From Muribaculaceae bacterium (GTDB lineage Bacteria > Bacteroidota > Bacteroidia > Bacteroidales > Muribaculaceae), in assembly GCA_017405965.1 (NCBI GenBank), contig JAFQZK010000022.1, forward strand, positions 62,001 through 126,000: DNA of 64,000 bases. The letters run 5' to 3'. The notes below the pieces were generated by a model. That model was given only the letters and a program-made list of their open reading frames with translations. It had not been told where the DNA came from and made no database searches. This document shows, one piece after another, positions 1 through 8,452 of this stretch. The stretch's first letter is position 1, and every line of letters begins with the position of its first letter. Both the position numbers and the translations under genes were made by a program.

Positions 1-56
1 GCTTGCATGTTCAATGCGAAAAGCGCAACCACTGCCAATAAAAATTTCTTTGCCAT
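1..56 (-). CDS. secreted protein, N-terminal fragment only
   Basis: Reading leftward from an ATG at 54-56, the first 18 codons give MAKKFLLAVVALFALNMQ and then an Ala begun at the window edge. This is a typical signal peptide: a Lys-Lys start, a hydrophobic core, and a likely Ala-type cleavage site. A TATTTTTG element at 112-119 on the same strand fits a Bacteroidetes -7 box, which supports this start. The mature part lies outside the window, so the function is unknown. Confidence 0.6.
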   Translation of the reverse strand, partial: MAKKFLLAVVALFALNMQ

Positions 57-111
57 GTATTTATGAGATTGATTGTTAAACATCAGATAGAAATAAACAT
101 CGTTTCGCTTG

Positions 112-119
112 CAAAAATA
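112..119 (-). promoter_or_regulatory. -7 element for the left-edge secreted gene
   Basis: TATTTTTG on the minus strand matches the Bacteroidetes -7 consensus TAnnTTTG and lies about 55 bp upstream of the ATG at 56. No clear -33 TTTG is visible. Confidence 0.4.
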
Positions 120-251
120 GAGTACCTCATTTCAATCGCCATCAAGAAAAACGCATTATTTTTATATTTAACGGAAATTCTTCATAAAATTGTCTGATTT
201 TTTTACACTTTGCCCATGGTCTGGTGTCCAGCAGTATTTATTTTGAACAGA

Positions 252-278
252 AAAGGGGGCAAAATCACTGCCCCCTTT
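252..278 (-). terminator. rho-independent terminator after the PatB-like gene
   Basis: A perfect 10-bp stem (AAAGGGGGCA at 252-261, TGCCCCCTTT at 269-278) with a 7-nt loop lies 29 bp past the stop of the minus-strand gene at 307-1494. The T-tract at the end of the stem fits termination of that gene. Confidence 0.7.
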
Positions 279-306
279 CCGTTATTGAATTGATGTCTGA
301 TAAAGA

Positions 307-1494
307 TTACTTCAGTGCATTGACGGCGGCCTCAAGTTGATGCATGGCTTGCTCGAGGCGCCCGCGCGGAGTTCCTACATTTAGTCGCATATGGCAATAG
401 CCGGGAACGCCATAGATTTCGCCATCATTGAGCGCAAGATGTGCTTTTTCGGCAAAGAAACGCACCAGTTCGGCATGATCAAGCCCTAATCGCCTGCAGT
501 CGAGCCACATCAAGAACGACGCTTGCGGCTTGATGGCATAGATGCTGGGGATGTGTTCTTTGCAGTATTGAGCAACATAGAGTACATTCTGCTCAATATA
601 TTGCTTGCAAGCCTCGAGCCAAGGCTCACAACGACGATAACCCACCTCGGTGGCGAGCAGTGCCGTGATATTGGCATTGCACAACTCGTTCACCTCGACC
701 CAACGATAGAATTCCTGACGCAATTCGGGGTTTTTGATGACCAGCCAAGTGCTTTTTACACCCGGAATGTTGAATGTCTTTCCAGGCGAACCACAGGTAA
801 TGGTCACAGCTGCTGCATCTTCGCTCACTGTCGCCAGCGGGATGTGCTTGTGGCCAAAGAGTGTAATGTCGCCGAACACCTCGTCACTGAAGATAATCAC
901 ATTGTGCTTGCGAGCCAGTGCAGCGACTTGTTGCAGTTCTTCTTTTTTCCACACGATGCCTATAGGATTCTGAGGGTTGCACACGATCATGAGTCGCGGT
1001 TTCTGCTCAATGAAAACGCGCTCCAGGTCGTCAAGGTCCATTCGATAGAAATGATCGCCAGTGGGTACGAGGTTGTTACGCACCGCCAATCGACGGTTCC
1101 CTTCGATTACATCCTTGAAGTCGTAGTACACAGGCTCCTGCAGCACCACGCGATCACCGGGTTTGGTGTAGAAGTTGAGAACCATGCCCAGGGCAGGCAT
1201 TCCGCCAGGCATGAATGTCATCTCTTCTCGACTGATTTCAAAGCCGTTGCGACGACGTTGCCAGTCGATAATCGATTGCCAATACTCGTCATACGGAAGC
1301 GTGTAACCGTAAATGGGATGGTCACCGAAACGCGATACCAGTGCATTACTGATTTCGGGACACACAGGGAAGTCCATGTCAGCAATCCACAAGGGGAGCA
1401 AATCGTGACGTCCAAAGAGCTCATCCAACATGTCAACTTTTTTACAGTGGGTGCCACGTCGGTCAATGCATTCGTCAAAATTATACTTTGGCAT
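307..1494 (-). CDS. MalY/PatB family PLP-dependent aminotransferase (cystathionine beta-lyase type)
   Basis: 395 residues, the normal length for the family. It belongs to the fold-type I aminotransferases of the MalY/PatB group, which cleave C-S bonds in cystathionine or cysteine with pyridoxal phosphate in the cytoplasm. Visible motifs: LWIADMDFPVCPEI near the N-terminus (the PatB-type substrate loop), the CNPQNPIG motif, SDEVFGDI, and SPGKTFNIPG, whose Lys should form the PLP Schiff base. A C-terminal Arg-containing MRLNVGTPR contacts the substrate carboxylate in this family. It is transcribed away from dapF, with its own terminator. The exact substrate (cystathionine, cysteine or other beta-substituted amino acid) cannot be told from sequence. 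Confidence 0.88.
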   Translation of the reverse strand: MPKYNFDECIDRRGTHCKKVDMLDELFGRHDLLPLWIADMDFPVCPEISNALVSRFGDHPIYGYTLPYDEYWQSIIDWQRRRNGFEISREEMTFMPGGMPALGMVLNFYTKPGDRVVLQEPVYYDFKDVIEGNRRLAVRNNLVPTGDHFYRMDLDDLERVFIEQKPRLMIVCNPQNPIGIVWKKEELQQVAALARKHNVIIFSDEVFGDITLFGHKHIPLATVSEDAAAVTITCGSPGKTFNIPGVKSTWLVIKNPELRQEFYRWVEVNELCNANITALLATEVGYRRCEPWLEACKQYIEQNVLYVAQYCKEHIPSIYAIKPQASFLMWLDCRRLGLDHAELVRFFAEKAHLALNDGEIYGVPGYCHMRLNVGTPRGRLEQAMHQLEAAVNALK

Positions 1495-1570
1495 TAGAAT
1501 CGTTTTTTGATTTAAGGAACAATGTTCATAATTCTAGCGGCAAATGTAGAGTATTTTTCTGAATTATGAT

Positions 1571-1578
1571 TAATTTTG
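1571..1578 (+). promoter_or_regulatory. -7 element of the dapF promoter
   Basis: TAATTTTG matches TAnnTTTG. Transcription would begin near 1585, so the in-frame TTG at 1576 inside this box cannot be the start codon. The ATG at 1600 is the natural one. Confidence 0.5.
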
Positions 1579-1599
1579 CAGACCTTATTTCATATTGTG

Positions 1600-2424
1600 A
1601 TGAATCAGACAATCCATTTTATCAAAATGCATGGTGTGGGAAATGACTACATATTTGTGGACACATCCCTGTATCCTATCGACAATCCCGAGGTGGCCGC
1701 CATCGCCTGGAGCCGCTTCCACTTTGGCATCGGCAGCGACGGGCTGGTACTCATCGGCAAGTCACCGACACCCGATGCCGACTTCACGATGCGCATCTTC
1801 AACGCCGACGGTTCCGAGGGGCTCATGTGCGGCAATGCCTGCCGCTGCATCGGCAAGTATGTCTATGAGCGCGGCATGACCGACAAGCGGCAAATCCGCC
1901 TGATGACGGCGTCGGGCATCAAAACCCTTCACCTGACGGTGGATGAATCAGGAACTGTTACAAGCGTGACCGTGGATATGCTGGCACCCGTCCTTGAAGA
2001 CGAGCGTCTGTTCTTGCCCAACGGCGAAGCCTTGCCCGACGGTGTGTTTGTTTCGATGGGCAACCCCCATTACGTCATCTTTGTGGATGATATCGAAGCC
2101 GTGGACGTGGCGCGCGAGGGCTCAATCCTGGAGCATCATTCCCGTTTCCCTGAGCGTTGCAACATTGAGTTTGCCCAGGTCTGGGAAGATGGCATCCGCA
2201 TGCGCGTGTGGGAGCGCGGGAGCGGCATCACGATGGCTTGCGGCACAGGCGCCTGCGCTACCGCTGTGGCAGCCGCCATCACGGGGCGCTGCGGGCGTCA
2301 ATCACGCGTCATCATGGACGGCGGCACCCTCGACATCGAGTGGAGCGAAGCCGACGGCCACGTTTACCTGAGCGGCTCGGCGACCATTGCCTTTGAAGGC
2401 ACAGCCAAGTTACCCACCCGGTAA
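1600..2424 (+). CDS. dapF: diaminopimelate epimerase
   Basis: Converts LL- to meso-2,6-diaminopimelate, the last shared step before lysine and peptidoglycan cross-linking. 274 residues from the ATG at 1600. The family start [15 protein letters not shown] follows within a few residues, and a longer TTG start at 1576 falls in the promoter -7 box. The two catalytic cysteines of the cofactor-free racemase mechanism are present in MCGNACRC and MACGTGACA. Length and motif order are typical. It is divergent from the PatB-type aminotransferase, with about 100 bp between them. MurF and Ddl, which act later in the same wall pathway, are at 43-45 kb. Confidence 0.96.
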   Translation: MNQTIHFIKMHGVGNDYIFVDTSLYPIDNPEVAAIAWSRFHFGIGSDGLVLIGKSPTPDADFTMRIFNADGSEGLMCGNACRCIGKYVYERGMTDKRQIRLMTASGIKTLHLTVDESGTVTSVTVDMLAPVLEDERLFLPNGEALPDGVFVSMGNPHYVIFVDDIEAVDVAREGSILEHHSRFPERCNIEFAQVWEDGIRMRVWERGSGITMACGTGACATAVAAAITGRCGRQSRVIMDGGTLDIEWSEADGHVYLSGSATIAFEGTAKLPTR

Positions 2425-2472
2425 TTGAGTCTCAAGCCTTCCAGCGCTTTTTCAACTATCGTTGAACTGCAG

Positions 2473-2503
2473 TTGTGGGTTATGGGAATTTTGATTACCT
2501 TTG
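2473..2503 (+). promoter_or_regulatory. upstream promoter P1 of the acyl-CoA synthetase gene
   Basis: TTG at 2473-2475 and TACCTTTG at 2496-2503, separated by 20 bp, match the Bacteroidetes -33/-7 arrangement. Confidence 0.5.
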
Positions 2504-2550
2504 CCGTGTTGCAGCGAAGGTCGACTGCGCCTCGGGAATACTCAAATAAA

Positions 2551-2582
2551 TTTGGTATTCCCCTCGACTTGTTGTACCTTTG
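2551..2582 (+). promoter_or_regulatory. downstream promoter P2 of the acyl-CoA synthetase gene
   Basis: TTTG at 2551-2554 and TACCTTTG at 2575-2582 with 20-bp spacing, a full consensus match. Transcription would start near 2589, leaving about a 70-nt leader that includes the hairpin at 2616-2637. Confidence 0.7.
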
Positions 2583-2615
2583 CACCCGAATTGAGAGAAC
2601 ATAAACCAAAGATTT

Positions 2616-2637
2616 GAGACGCAAGATTTTGCGTCTC
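2616..2637. repeat. 9-bp-stem palindrome in the 5' leader
   Basis: GAGACGCAA (2616-2624) and TTGCGTCTC (2629-2637) form a perfect stem with a GATT loop, 21 bp before the start codon at 2659. There is no T-run and it is not at a gene end, so it is more likely a dispersed palindrome or an mRNA-leader structure than a terminator. No second copy was seen in the window. Confidence 0.5.
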
Positions 2638-2658
2638 TACAAAAACAAAAAATAAAAA

Positions 2659-4719
2659 ATGATTAACCAGCAATTACTGAATCCTAAGAGTATTGTCGTC
2701 ATTGGCGGCAGCAACAACGAGCAGAAGCCCGGTGGCGCTATCGTGCGCAACCTCAAGCAGGGCGGTTTCAAAGGCGACCTCTACGTCCTTAACCCCAAGG
2801 AGGACGTGGTGCAAGGCATCCAGGCCCATCACGACATGAAGGACCTGCCCAATGCCGACCTGGCCATCCTGGTCGTGGCAGCAAAGTACTGTCCTGAGTA
2901 TGTTGACTACCTGACCGAGCACAAGGGCGTGCGCGCGTTCATCATCATCAGCGCCGGCTTCGGCGAGGAGACGCACGAGGGCGCACTGCTCGAGCAGCAC
3001 ATCCTGGACACCTGCGAGAAGTATGGTGCCGCACTCATCGGCCCCAACTGCATCGGCCTGCTGACCACCAACCACCACAGCGTGTTCACGCTGCCCATCC
3101 CCGCGCTCGACCCCAAGGGTGCCGACTTCATCAGCGGCTCGGGTGCAACCGCCGTGTTCATCATTGACTCGGGCGTGAGCAAGGGCCTGCAGTTCAACAG
3201 CGTTTGGTCCATCGGCAACGGCAAGCAGATCGGTATCGAGGACGTGCTGGAATACATGGACGAACACTTTGACCCCGAGCGTGACTCCAAGGTCAAGTTG
3301 CTCTATATCGAGAACATCTCTCACCCCGAGCGCCTGCTCAAGCATGCCCGCTCGCTCATCAGCAAGGGTTGCCGCATCGCCGCCGTCAAGTCGGGTTCGA
3401 GCGAGAGCGGTAGCCGTGCCGCATCCAGTCACACCGGTGCTATCGCATCGAGCGACACTGCCGTCGATGCCTTGTTCCGCAAGGCCGGTATCGTGCGCTG
3501 CTACTCACGCGACCAGTTGACCACCATCGGCTGTGTACTTACCCTGCCCGAGATGACCGGCAAGAACGTCGCCATCGTCACCCACGCCGGCGGCCCCGGT
3601 GTGATGCTGACCGACGCCTTGAGCAAGGGCGGCATGAACGTGCCTCTGCTCGACGCCAAGATCGGCGAGGAACTGAAAGCACAACTCTATCCCGGCTCTT
3701 CGGTAGCCAACCCCATCGATTTCCTGGCTACGGGTACTCCCGAGCACCTGGGCATCTGCATCGACTTCTGCGAGAAGCGCTACGACAACGTGGACGCCAT
3801 CGTGGTCATCTTCGGCACACCGGGTCTGGTACCCTGCGATGACGCCTACAACGTGCTGCACGAGAAGATGCTCACCTGCAAGAAACCCATCTTCCCCGTC
3901 TTACCGTGCTTGAACATCGCCGGCCGCGAGGTGAAGGAGTTCATCGACAAAGGCCATGTGAACTTTGCCGACGAGGTCGCTCTGGCCGAAGCGCTCATTC
4001 GCGTGAGCGACACACCCAAGCCCGCCACTGCCGACAACCTCTGTGCCGAGGTGGACGTCAAGGCCGTGCGTGCCATCATCGACGGCATCAAGGAGGACGG
4101 TTATATCGCTCCCGACGACGTGCGAGCCCTGCTGCAGGCTGCAGCCATCCCCGTCGTGCCCGAGAAGGTATCGGCCAACCGTGACGAACTCGTCGCCGCA
4201 GCGCGCGAGATGGGCTATCCCATCGTCGTCAAGGTCGTTGGTCCCGTGCACAAGAGCGACGTGGGCGGTGTGACGCTCAACGTCAAGGACGATGCACAGC
4301 TCATTGCCGAGTTTGACCGCATGATGCAGATTCCCGACGCCACCGCTGTGATGATCCAAAAGATGATCAGCGGTACCGAGCTCTTCATCGGTGCCAAGTT
4401 CGAGCCCACCTTCGGCCACAACGTGCTGTGCGGCTTGGGTGGCATCTTCGTCGAGGTGCTCAAGGACGTGCAGTTCGGTCTCGCCCCGCTGTCGCAGCCC
4501 GAGGCCGAGCGCATGGTGCGCTCCCTCAAGGGTTACAAGATCATCCAGGGTACCCGCGGCAAGCAAGGTCTTGACGAGGCCACCTATGTGAAGATTATCT
4601 GCCGCCTCTCGACCATGCTCCACTACGCTCCCGAGATCAAGGAGATGGACATCAACCCGCTGCTGGCCGGTCCCGACCACGTCACCGCCGTTGACGCCCG
4701 CATCCGCGTCGAGAAGTAA
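2659..4719 (+). CDS. fused ADP-forming acetate/acyl-CoA synthetase
   Basis: 686 residues, the size of an alpha-beta fusion. Order: CoA-binding Rossmann domain (about 1-130, VVIGGSNNEQKPGG near the start), two succinyl-CoA-ligase-like domains (about 150-450, with GSGATAVFIIDSG and the conserved ASSHTGAIAS segment), and a C-terminal ATP-grasp domain (about 470-686, with VVKVVGPVHKSDVGGV and EMDINPLL). The family interconverts acyl-CoA + ADP + Pi with acid + CoA + ATP, usually making ATP while excreting acetate. Two consensus promoters precede it. A RAYT repeat patch begins 12 bp past the stop. Which acid it prefers cannot be read from the sequence. Confidence 0.88.
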   Translation: MINQQLLNPKSIVVIGGSNNEQKPGGAIVRNLKQGGFKGDLYVLNPKEDVVQGIQAHHDMKDLPNADLAILVVAAKYCPEYVDYLTEHKGVRAFIIISAGFGEETHEGALLEQHILDTCEKYGAALIGPNCIGLLTTNHHSVFTLPIPALDPKGADFISGSGATAVFIIDSGVSKGLQFNSVWSIGNGKQIGIEDVLEYMDEHFDPERDSKVKLLYIENISHPERLLKHARSLISKGCRIAAVKSGSSESGSRAASSHTGAIASSDTAVDALFRKAGIVRCYSRDQLTTIGCVLTLPEMTGKNVAIVTHAGGPGVMLTDALSKGGMNVPLLDAKIGEELKAQLYPGSSVANPIDFLATGTPEHLGICIDFCEKRYDNVDAIVVIFGTPGLVPCDDAYNVLHEKMLTCKKPIFPVLPCLNIAGREVKEFIDKGHVNFADEVALAEALIRVSDTPKPATADNLCAEVDVKAVRAIIDGIKEDGYIAPDDVRALLQAAAIPVVPEKVSANRDELVAAAREMGYPIVVKVVGPVHKSDVGGVTLNVKDDAQLIAEFDRMMQIPDATAVMIQKMISGTELFIGAKFEPTFGHNVLCGLGGIFVEVLKDVQFGLAPLSQPEAERMVRSLKGYKIIQGTRGKQGLDEATYVKIICRLSTMLHYAPEIKEMDINPLLAGPDHVTAVDARIRVEK

Positions 4720-4731
4720 TATCACCACCAG

Positions 4732-4826
4732 GGCAGAGCCCTGGCCCACGAGACACCCCCGCCCGCTGCAGCCTGCCAAGCATGGCATCCCGCACCGCGT
4801 CGTGTCCCGTGGGCCGGGGCTCTGCC
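4732..4826. repeat. REP1 inverted pair upstream of RAYT-1
   Basis: Two arms in opposite orientation: GGCAGAGCCCTGGCCCACG from 4732 and its near-perfect inverse ending GGCTCTGCC at 4818-4826. The arms differ at about two positions over 25 bp. The same arm recurs at 5852-5881 and in a diverged pair at 8181-8244. The layout (palindromic pair beside a RAYT gene) is that of REP/BIME elements. Confidence 0.75.
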
Positions 4827-4847
4827 TCGGTTAATAACAACAAGAAC

Positions 4848-5807
4848 ATGCCATTGAGCGAGAACAAGCGGCGCTGGCTGGCCGCCCACCCTGACCTGGG
4901 GCGGCACCAGTCCATGAAGCGGCGACATGACCGTCACGACTACCAGTCGCCCTGCATCTACATGATCACGCTCGCCATCAAGGACAGGCGCCCATTGCTG
5001 GGCACCGTCTGCAGTCCCGACGACAGCCACTCGCTACCCTGGTTCAAACCCTCAACCCTCGGTGACATCATCGCTCTATGCTGGCGTGAAATTCCCCGAT
5101 ACTATCCCCAAGTCAGGTTGCTCGCCCTGCAACTCATGCCCGATCACCTGCACGGCATCATCCATGTGACAGAACGATTGCCGCGCCACCTGGGCCATGT
5201 CATCAATGGCTTTAAGGTCGGCTGCAACCGCGCAGTTCGTGAACTGTCATTGTCACCCCTTTGGGAAGAAGGCTACAACGACCGCATCCTGCAGGGAAAG
5301 GGGCAACTCAATACCATGTTCAAGTACTTGCAAGACAACCCTCACCGCTTGTGGACCAAACGCAACAACCCGGAATTCTTCAGGACACAGCAGGACATCA
5401 TCATCGGCGACCAGAGCGTCACCGTCATGGGCAATCGATTCCTGCTCGACAGCCCCAACAAAGTCGTAGTGAAATGCTCCCGCGGGATGACCGAAGATGA
5501 AATCGAACACGCTACAAAGCGTTTCCTGATGATGGCCCAACGCGGTGCCGTGCTCGTCTCGCCCCGCATCAGCCCCGGCGAGAAAGCCGTCATGGACATG
5601 ATTCAGGAGGCGGGGTTTCCCTTCATTCAACTACTCGAAAACGGCTTCTCTCCCATGTGGAAACCAGGCGGGGAGATGTTCAATGCCTGCGCCAGCGGGC
5701 AGGTACTGCTTGTCGCTCCCTGGCCTTACCACAGCGCCCGCCACACCATCACTCGCGACCAATGTAACCGCCTCAACGACCTGGCCGCCCTCATCTGCTC
5801 CATGTGA
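4848..5807 (+). CDS. RAYT-1: REP-associated tyrosine transposase with a C-terminal Rossmann-like domain
   Basis: 319 residues from the ATG at 4848. The longer reading from 4782 runs through the REP1 repeat, and the paralogue at 27819 starts at the equivalent place. Residues about 1-185 are a Y1 HUH single-strand nuclease domain. The HxH motif is in LMPDHLHGIIHV, and the likely catalytic Tyr is in WEEGYNDRILQG, followed by YLQDNPHRLW. Family members bind and cut REP hairpins. Residues about 190-319 (MGNRFLL, AVLVSPRISPGEKAV, QLLENGFSP, LLVAPWPYH) form a second domain resembling the DprA/SLOG Rossmann group; that match is tentative. REP1 arms flank the gene on both sides. It is about 50% similar by eye to the copy at 27.8 kb. 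Confidence 0.85.
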   Translation: MPLSENKRRWLAAHPDLGRHQSMKRRHDRHDYQSPCIYMITLAIKDRRPLLGTVCSPDDSHSLPWFKPSTLGDIIALCWREIPRYYPQVRLLALQLMPDHLHGIIHVTERLPRHLGHVINGFKVGCNRAVRELSLSPLWEEGYNDRILQGKGQLNTMFKYLQDNPHRLWTKRNNPEFFRTQQDIIIGDQSVTVMGNRFLLDSPNKVVVKCSRGMTEDEIEHATKRFLMMAQRGAVLVSPRISPGEKAVMDMIQEAGFPFIQLLENGFSPMWKPGGEMFNACASGQVLLVAPWPYHSARHTITRDQCNRLNDLAALICSM

Positions 5808-5851
5808 CCAAAGTTTCCCAAACTGAACCCGCCCCCTTTGCACCCCAGCCA

Positions 5852-5881
5852 GCGTCGTGTCCCGTGGGCCGGGGCTCTGCC
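5852..5881. repeat. REP1 single arm downstream of RAYT-1
   Basis: A 30-bp stretch identical to 4797-4826, in direct orientation (GCGTCGTGTCCCGTGGGC, then the GGGGCTCTGCC end). With the upstream pair it brackets the RAYT gene. Confidence 0.75.
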
Positions 5882-5960
5882 CCGGTCTTGTTGTAGCATA
5901 AAAAGAGATAGCCGAGCGCCAAATCCAGTCTAGCATGTTGAAAAAACATTTTGATTTTTT

Positions 5961-5992
5961 TTTGCATTTTTCAAGTAAAATGTGTTATTTTG
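5961..5992 (+). promoter_or_regulatory. probable promoter of the 705-residue repeat protein
   Basis: TTTG at 5961-5964 and TATTTTG at 5986-5992, 21 bp apart. The -7 box is one base shorter than consensus. It sits in an AT-rich tract unlike the flanking GC-rich repeats and about 50 bp before the ATG at 6044. Confidence 0.45.
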
Positions 5993-6043
5993 CAACAATC
6001 AATTTAACCATTTTATTATTAACAACTAAAACCTAATAGAATT

Positions 6044-8161
6044 ATGTGTGACGAGATTAACAATGGCTACGACATCGAAGGTGGTGAACTGACATGCGAT
6101 GCCCCCAAAATCAGTTGGGATTGGAATCCCGGTGATGTCGGACAGTATGGTGACGGTATCCTGACAATCACGGCCAAGGGTGACGGTTTCGTTATGATAG
6201 AGGCTGACGAGCGCATCCGCACCGGAGAAGATGAGGCCGTAATGATTATCAAGGCTGAGTATGGCCAGACCATCATTGCCGAGGCCTACATCGCAAGAGC
6301 CGGAACTCCAGTGAGCCCTACCACAAGGATAACCATCCAAGTTCCCGACAGAGACGAAGTCAATGATCCAGAGCCGACAAGCCAAGCTCCCAAAATCAGT
6401 TGGGAATGGGAACCTGAAGATGTGGGAGAATTTGGTGACGGCATGTTGGTCATCACGGCCACGGGTAACGGTTTCGTCAGGTTAGACGCAGCCAATCGCA
6501 CCCGCACTGGAGAAGACGAGGCCGTATTGAGAATCAAGGCTAAATATGGACAGACCATCATTGCCGAAGCCTACATCGCGAAAGATGGAACTCCGGTAAG
6601 TCCAATAACAAGGGAGACGATCGAAATTCCCGACGAAGACAAAGAACCAGAGCCGATAGGCCAAGCTCCTAGAATCAGTTGGGAATGGGAACCTGGTGAT
6701 GTCGGAGAGTTTGGTGACGGCCACCTTGTCATCAGGGCCACGGGTAACGGTTTCGTCAGGCTAGACGCTGACGGTCGCACCCGCACTGGAGATGGCGAGG
6801 CCGTATTGAACATTAAGGCTGAGTATGGCCAGACCATCATTGCCGAAGCCTACCTTGCGAAAGACGGAATTCCGGCGAGCCCAATCACAAAGGAGACCAT
6901 CGTCGTTCCCGGTAAAGACGATAAGCCAAGGCACATACCCCGGAACAATGGTCATAATAATGCTCCCGTACTGGTATTTGGCGACGCAAACGGCAAGCAG
7001 ATCAATGAAATCTCGTTAGCCCCCGGCGAAAAACAAACGGTTAAGATTATCCTCCAAGAGCATCCCAAGCCCCTAACCAAGGGAATACAGGTACAATGGA
7101 CGATGTTTGACTCCAGCCATAACCCCACCGACGCGATCACTTGTGTTGAGCGCCCCCGCACAAATGAATGGATCACCCCGCTGAACCTGTCATCCACCAA
7201 CGAATCTCAAGGAGGCTTGGAGGGTAACGTGTCAAGTTCCAACAGGAATCAATCAACCAACTGGCGTTGGATAGGCTACAATAACCGTATCAACCAATTC
7301 TGGTATCCCAGAGATCAATTCACTCCTCCGATCGCTGTGGCTGAATTCACTATCCAGGCTCCCAGTGACTGGAAGGACAAGTTTGCGACCCTTGAGTTGG
7401 ACCGCGAATGGTCAATGTTTGTCGAAAGTGATGTAACCACCATCGGCGACACTTCTCAATACAAGGAATATTGTGAATACGACATGAAGCTGACCATCAG
7501 GAACAAGAATGCCATCACAGGCGGTGTTGAGATTGATCCGAACAATTCCAAGAAATCTAAATGTCCAGTCCTGGCCTTTGGCGACAAGAACGGCAATGTC
7601 ATCAAAGAGGTAACCCTGTCACCTGGCGAGGAAAAGAAGATAAAGCTCATGTTGATCAAGCATCCTGAAGCAGTCACCATGGCTACGGGAGTATTCTTGA
7701 ACATGCTTAGCTCTAGAAAAACACCCACACATGACATCGCCTGCGTGAATGCCCAAGGTAAATTGAGTAAGGATTGGATTACGCCGTTAAACTTGTCGAC
7801 AAGTAACCCCGACGTTGGCGGCATCAAAGGCAACCAGCTTGCTTCAAACTATATTGAAAAACTCGGTGAATGGAATTTCCTCATCAGCAATTCGGAAAAA
7901 AACCAGGTTTGGATTCCGCGCAATAGCTTCGTGCCTCCTATCGCAGTGGCTGAGTTCACCATTAAGGCTTCGATGAGATGGACTGACAGGTATTCCATCT
8001 TTAAACTCAACACTAAGAAAACAGAGTTTGTCGTTACGCCCGAGACAACGCCCTTCTCTCTTGTCGGCACCAGCCTACGTTGCAACTACGACTTGGAGTT
8101 GGTCATCAAGAACAAAGGGAAAATAGGGATCTCTCGTCAAATACAGACTCCTAAGAAATAA
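6044..8161 (+). CDS. modular repeat protein with two kinds of beta-sandwich-like repeats, no signal peptide
   Basis: 705 residues, function unknown. Three repeats of about 82 residues cover 20-101, 115-196 and 208-290; each runs from APKISWEWEPGDVGEFGDG through GFVRLDA and RTRTGEDEAV to YGQTIIAEAYIAKDGTPVSP. Acidic Pro-rich linkers separate them. Two longer repeats follow, about 308-500 and 515-700; each has PVLAFGDKNGN, LSPGEEKKIKL, WITPLNLS and PPIAVAEFTI. The second type resembles cohesin-like or other extracellular beta-sandwich modules (tentative). The N-terminus (MCDEINNGYD) is not a signal peptide, and no upstream in-frame start supplies one, which is odd for such architecture. REP1 elements flank the gene, so it belongs to the accessory patch. 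Confidence 0.8.
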   Translation: MCDEINNGYDIEGGELTCDAPKISWDWNPGDVGQYGDGILTITAKGDGFVMIEADERIRTGEDEAVMIIKAEYGQTIIAEAYIARAGTPVSPTTRITIQVPDRDEVNDPEPTSQAPKISWEWEPEDVGEFGDGMLVITATGNGFVRLDAANRTRTGEDEAVLRIKAKYGQTIIAEAYIAKDGTPVSPITRETIEIPDEDKEPEPIGQAPRISWEWEPGDVGEFGDGHLVIRATGNGFVRLDADGRTRTGDGEAVLNIKAEYGQTIIAEAYLAKDGIPASPITKETIVVPGKDDKPRHIPRNNGHNNAPVLVFGDANGKQINEISLAPGEKQTVKIILQEHPKPLTKGIQVQWTMFDSSHNPTDAITCVERPRTNEWITPLNLSSTNESQGGLEGNVSSSNRNQSTNWRWIGYNNRINQFWYPRDQFTPPIAVAEFTIQAPSDWKDKFATLELDREWSMFVESDVTTIGDTSQYKEYCEYDMKLTIRNKNAITGGVEIDPNNSKKSKCPVLAFGDKNGNVIKEVTLSPGEEKKIKLMLIKHPEAVTMATGVFLNMLSSRKTPTHDIACVNAQGKLSKDWITPLNLSTSNPDVGGIKGNQLASNYIEKLGEWNFLISNSEKNQVWIPRNSFVPPIAVAEFTIKASMRWTDRYSIFKLNTKKTEFVVTPETTPFSLVGTSLRCNYDLELVIKNKGKIGISRQIQTPKK

Positions 8162-8180
8162 TAAATGACTCTTATTCGAG

Positions 8181-8244
8181 GGCAGAGCCCCGGTCCACAA
8201 GATAATGCTCAAGATGGGCGCGTCTCGTGGATTGAGGCTCTGCC
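8181..8244. repeat. REP1 inverted pair, diverged
   Basis: GGCAGAGCCCCGGTCCAC from 8181 pairs with an inverse ending GGCTCTGCC at 8236-8244. The inner parts have drifted (GGTCCACAAGA against the inverse AATCCACGAGA). It lies 20 bp past the stop of the 705-residue gene. The remainder up to the promoter at 8415 shows nothing I can name. Confidence 0.65.
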
Positions 8245-8414
8245 TTGTTTATTACCATGACATTGATGCACCGTTGAAGACAAAATTCGGCCCGAAAAAG
8301 GCGCCTTGGGACCAAAAAATCAAGAAAATGAGCGCAGTAACTTGTTAATTCTTGTTAAATATTGTGAATTTGCAACGATTTTCGGCGGGTTGCAACTTGA
8401 AATGGGAGAAAAGT

Positions 8415-8446
8415 TTTGGTCAGGAAAATGGAAAGCAGTACCTTTG
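8415..8446 (+). promoter_or_regulatory. promoter of the rplM-rpsI operon
   Basis: TTTG at 8415-8418 and TACCTTTG at 8439-8446 with exactly 20 bp between them, a full Bacteroidetes consensus. The predicted transcription start is near 8453. Confidence 0.8.
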
Positions 8447-8452
8447 CGGGCC

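Noticed and set aside
523-1497. 324-residue plus-strand open frame opposite the PatB-like gene
   Set aside because: Antisense shadow; the minus strand has the PLP motifs.
1576-1599. TTG as the dapF start
   Set aside because: It lies within the -7 promoter element; the ATG at 1600 is downstream of the transcription start.
4732-5881. RAYT-1 region as an ordinary IS200/IS605 insertion
   Set aside because: No TnpB, and the protein has a conserved second domain and REP pairs in place of single IS200-type ends; better explained as a RAYT.
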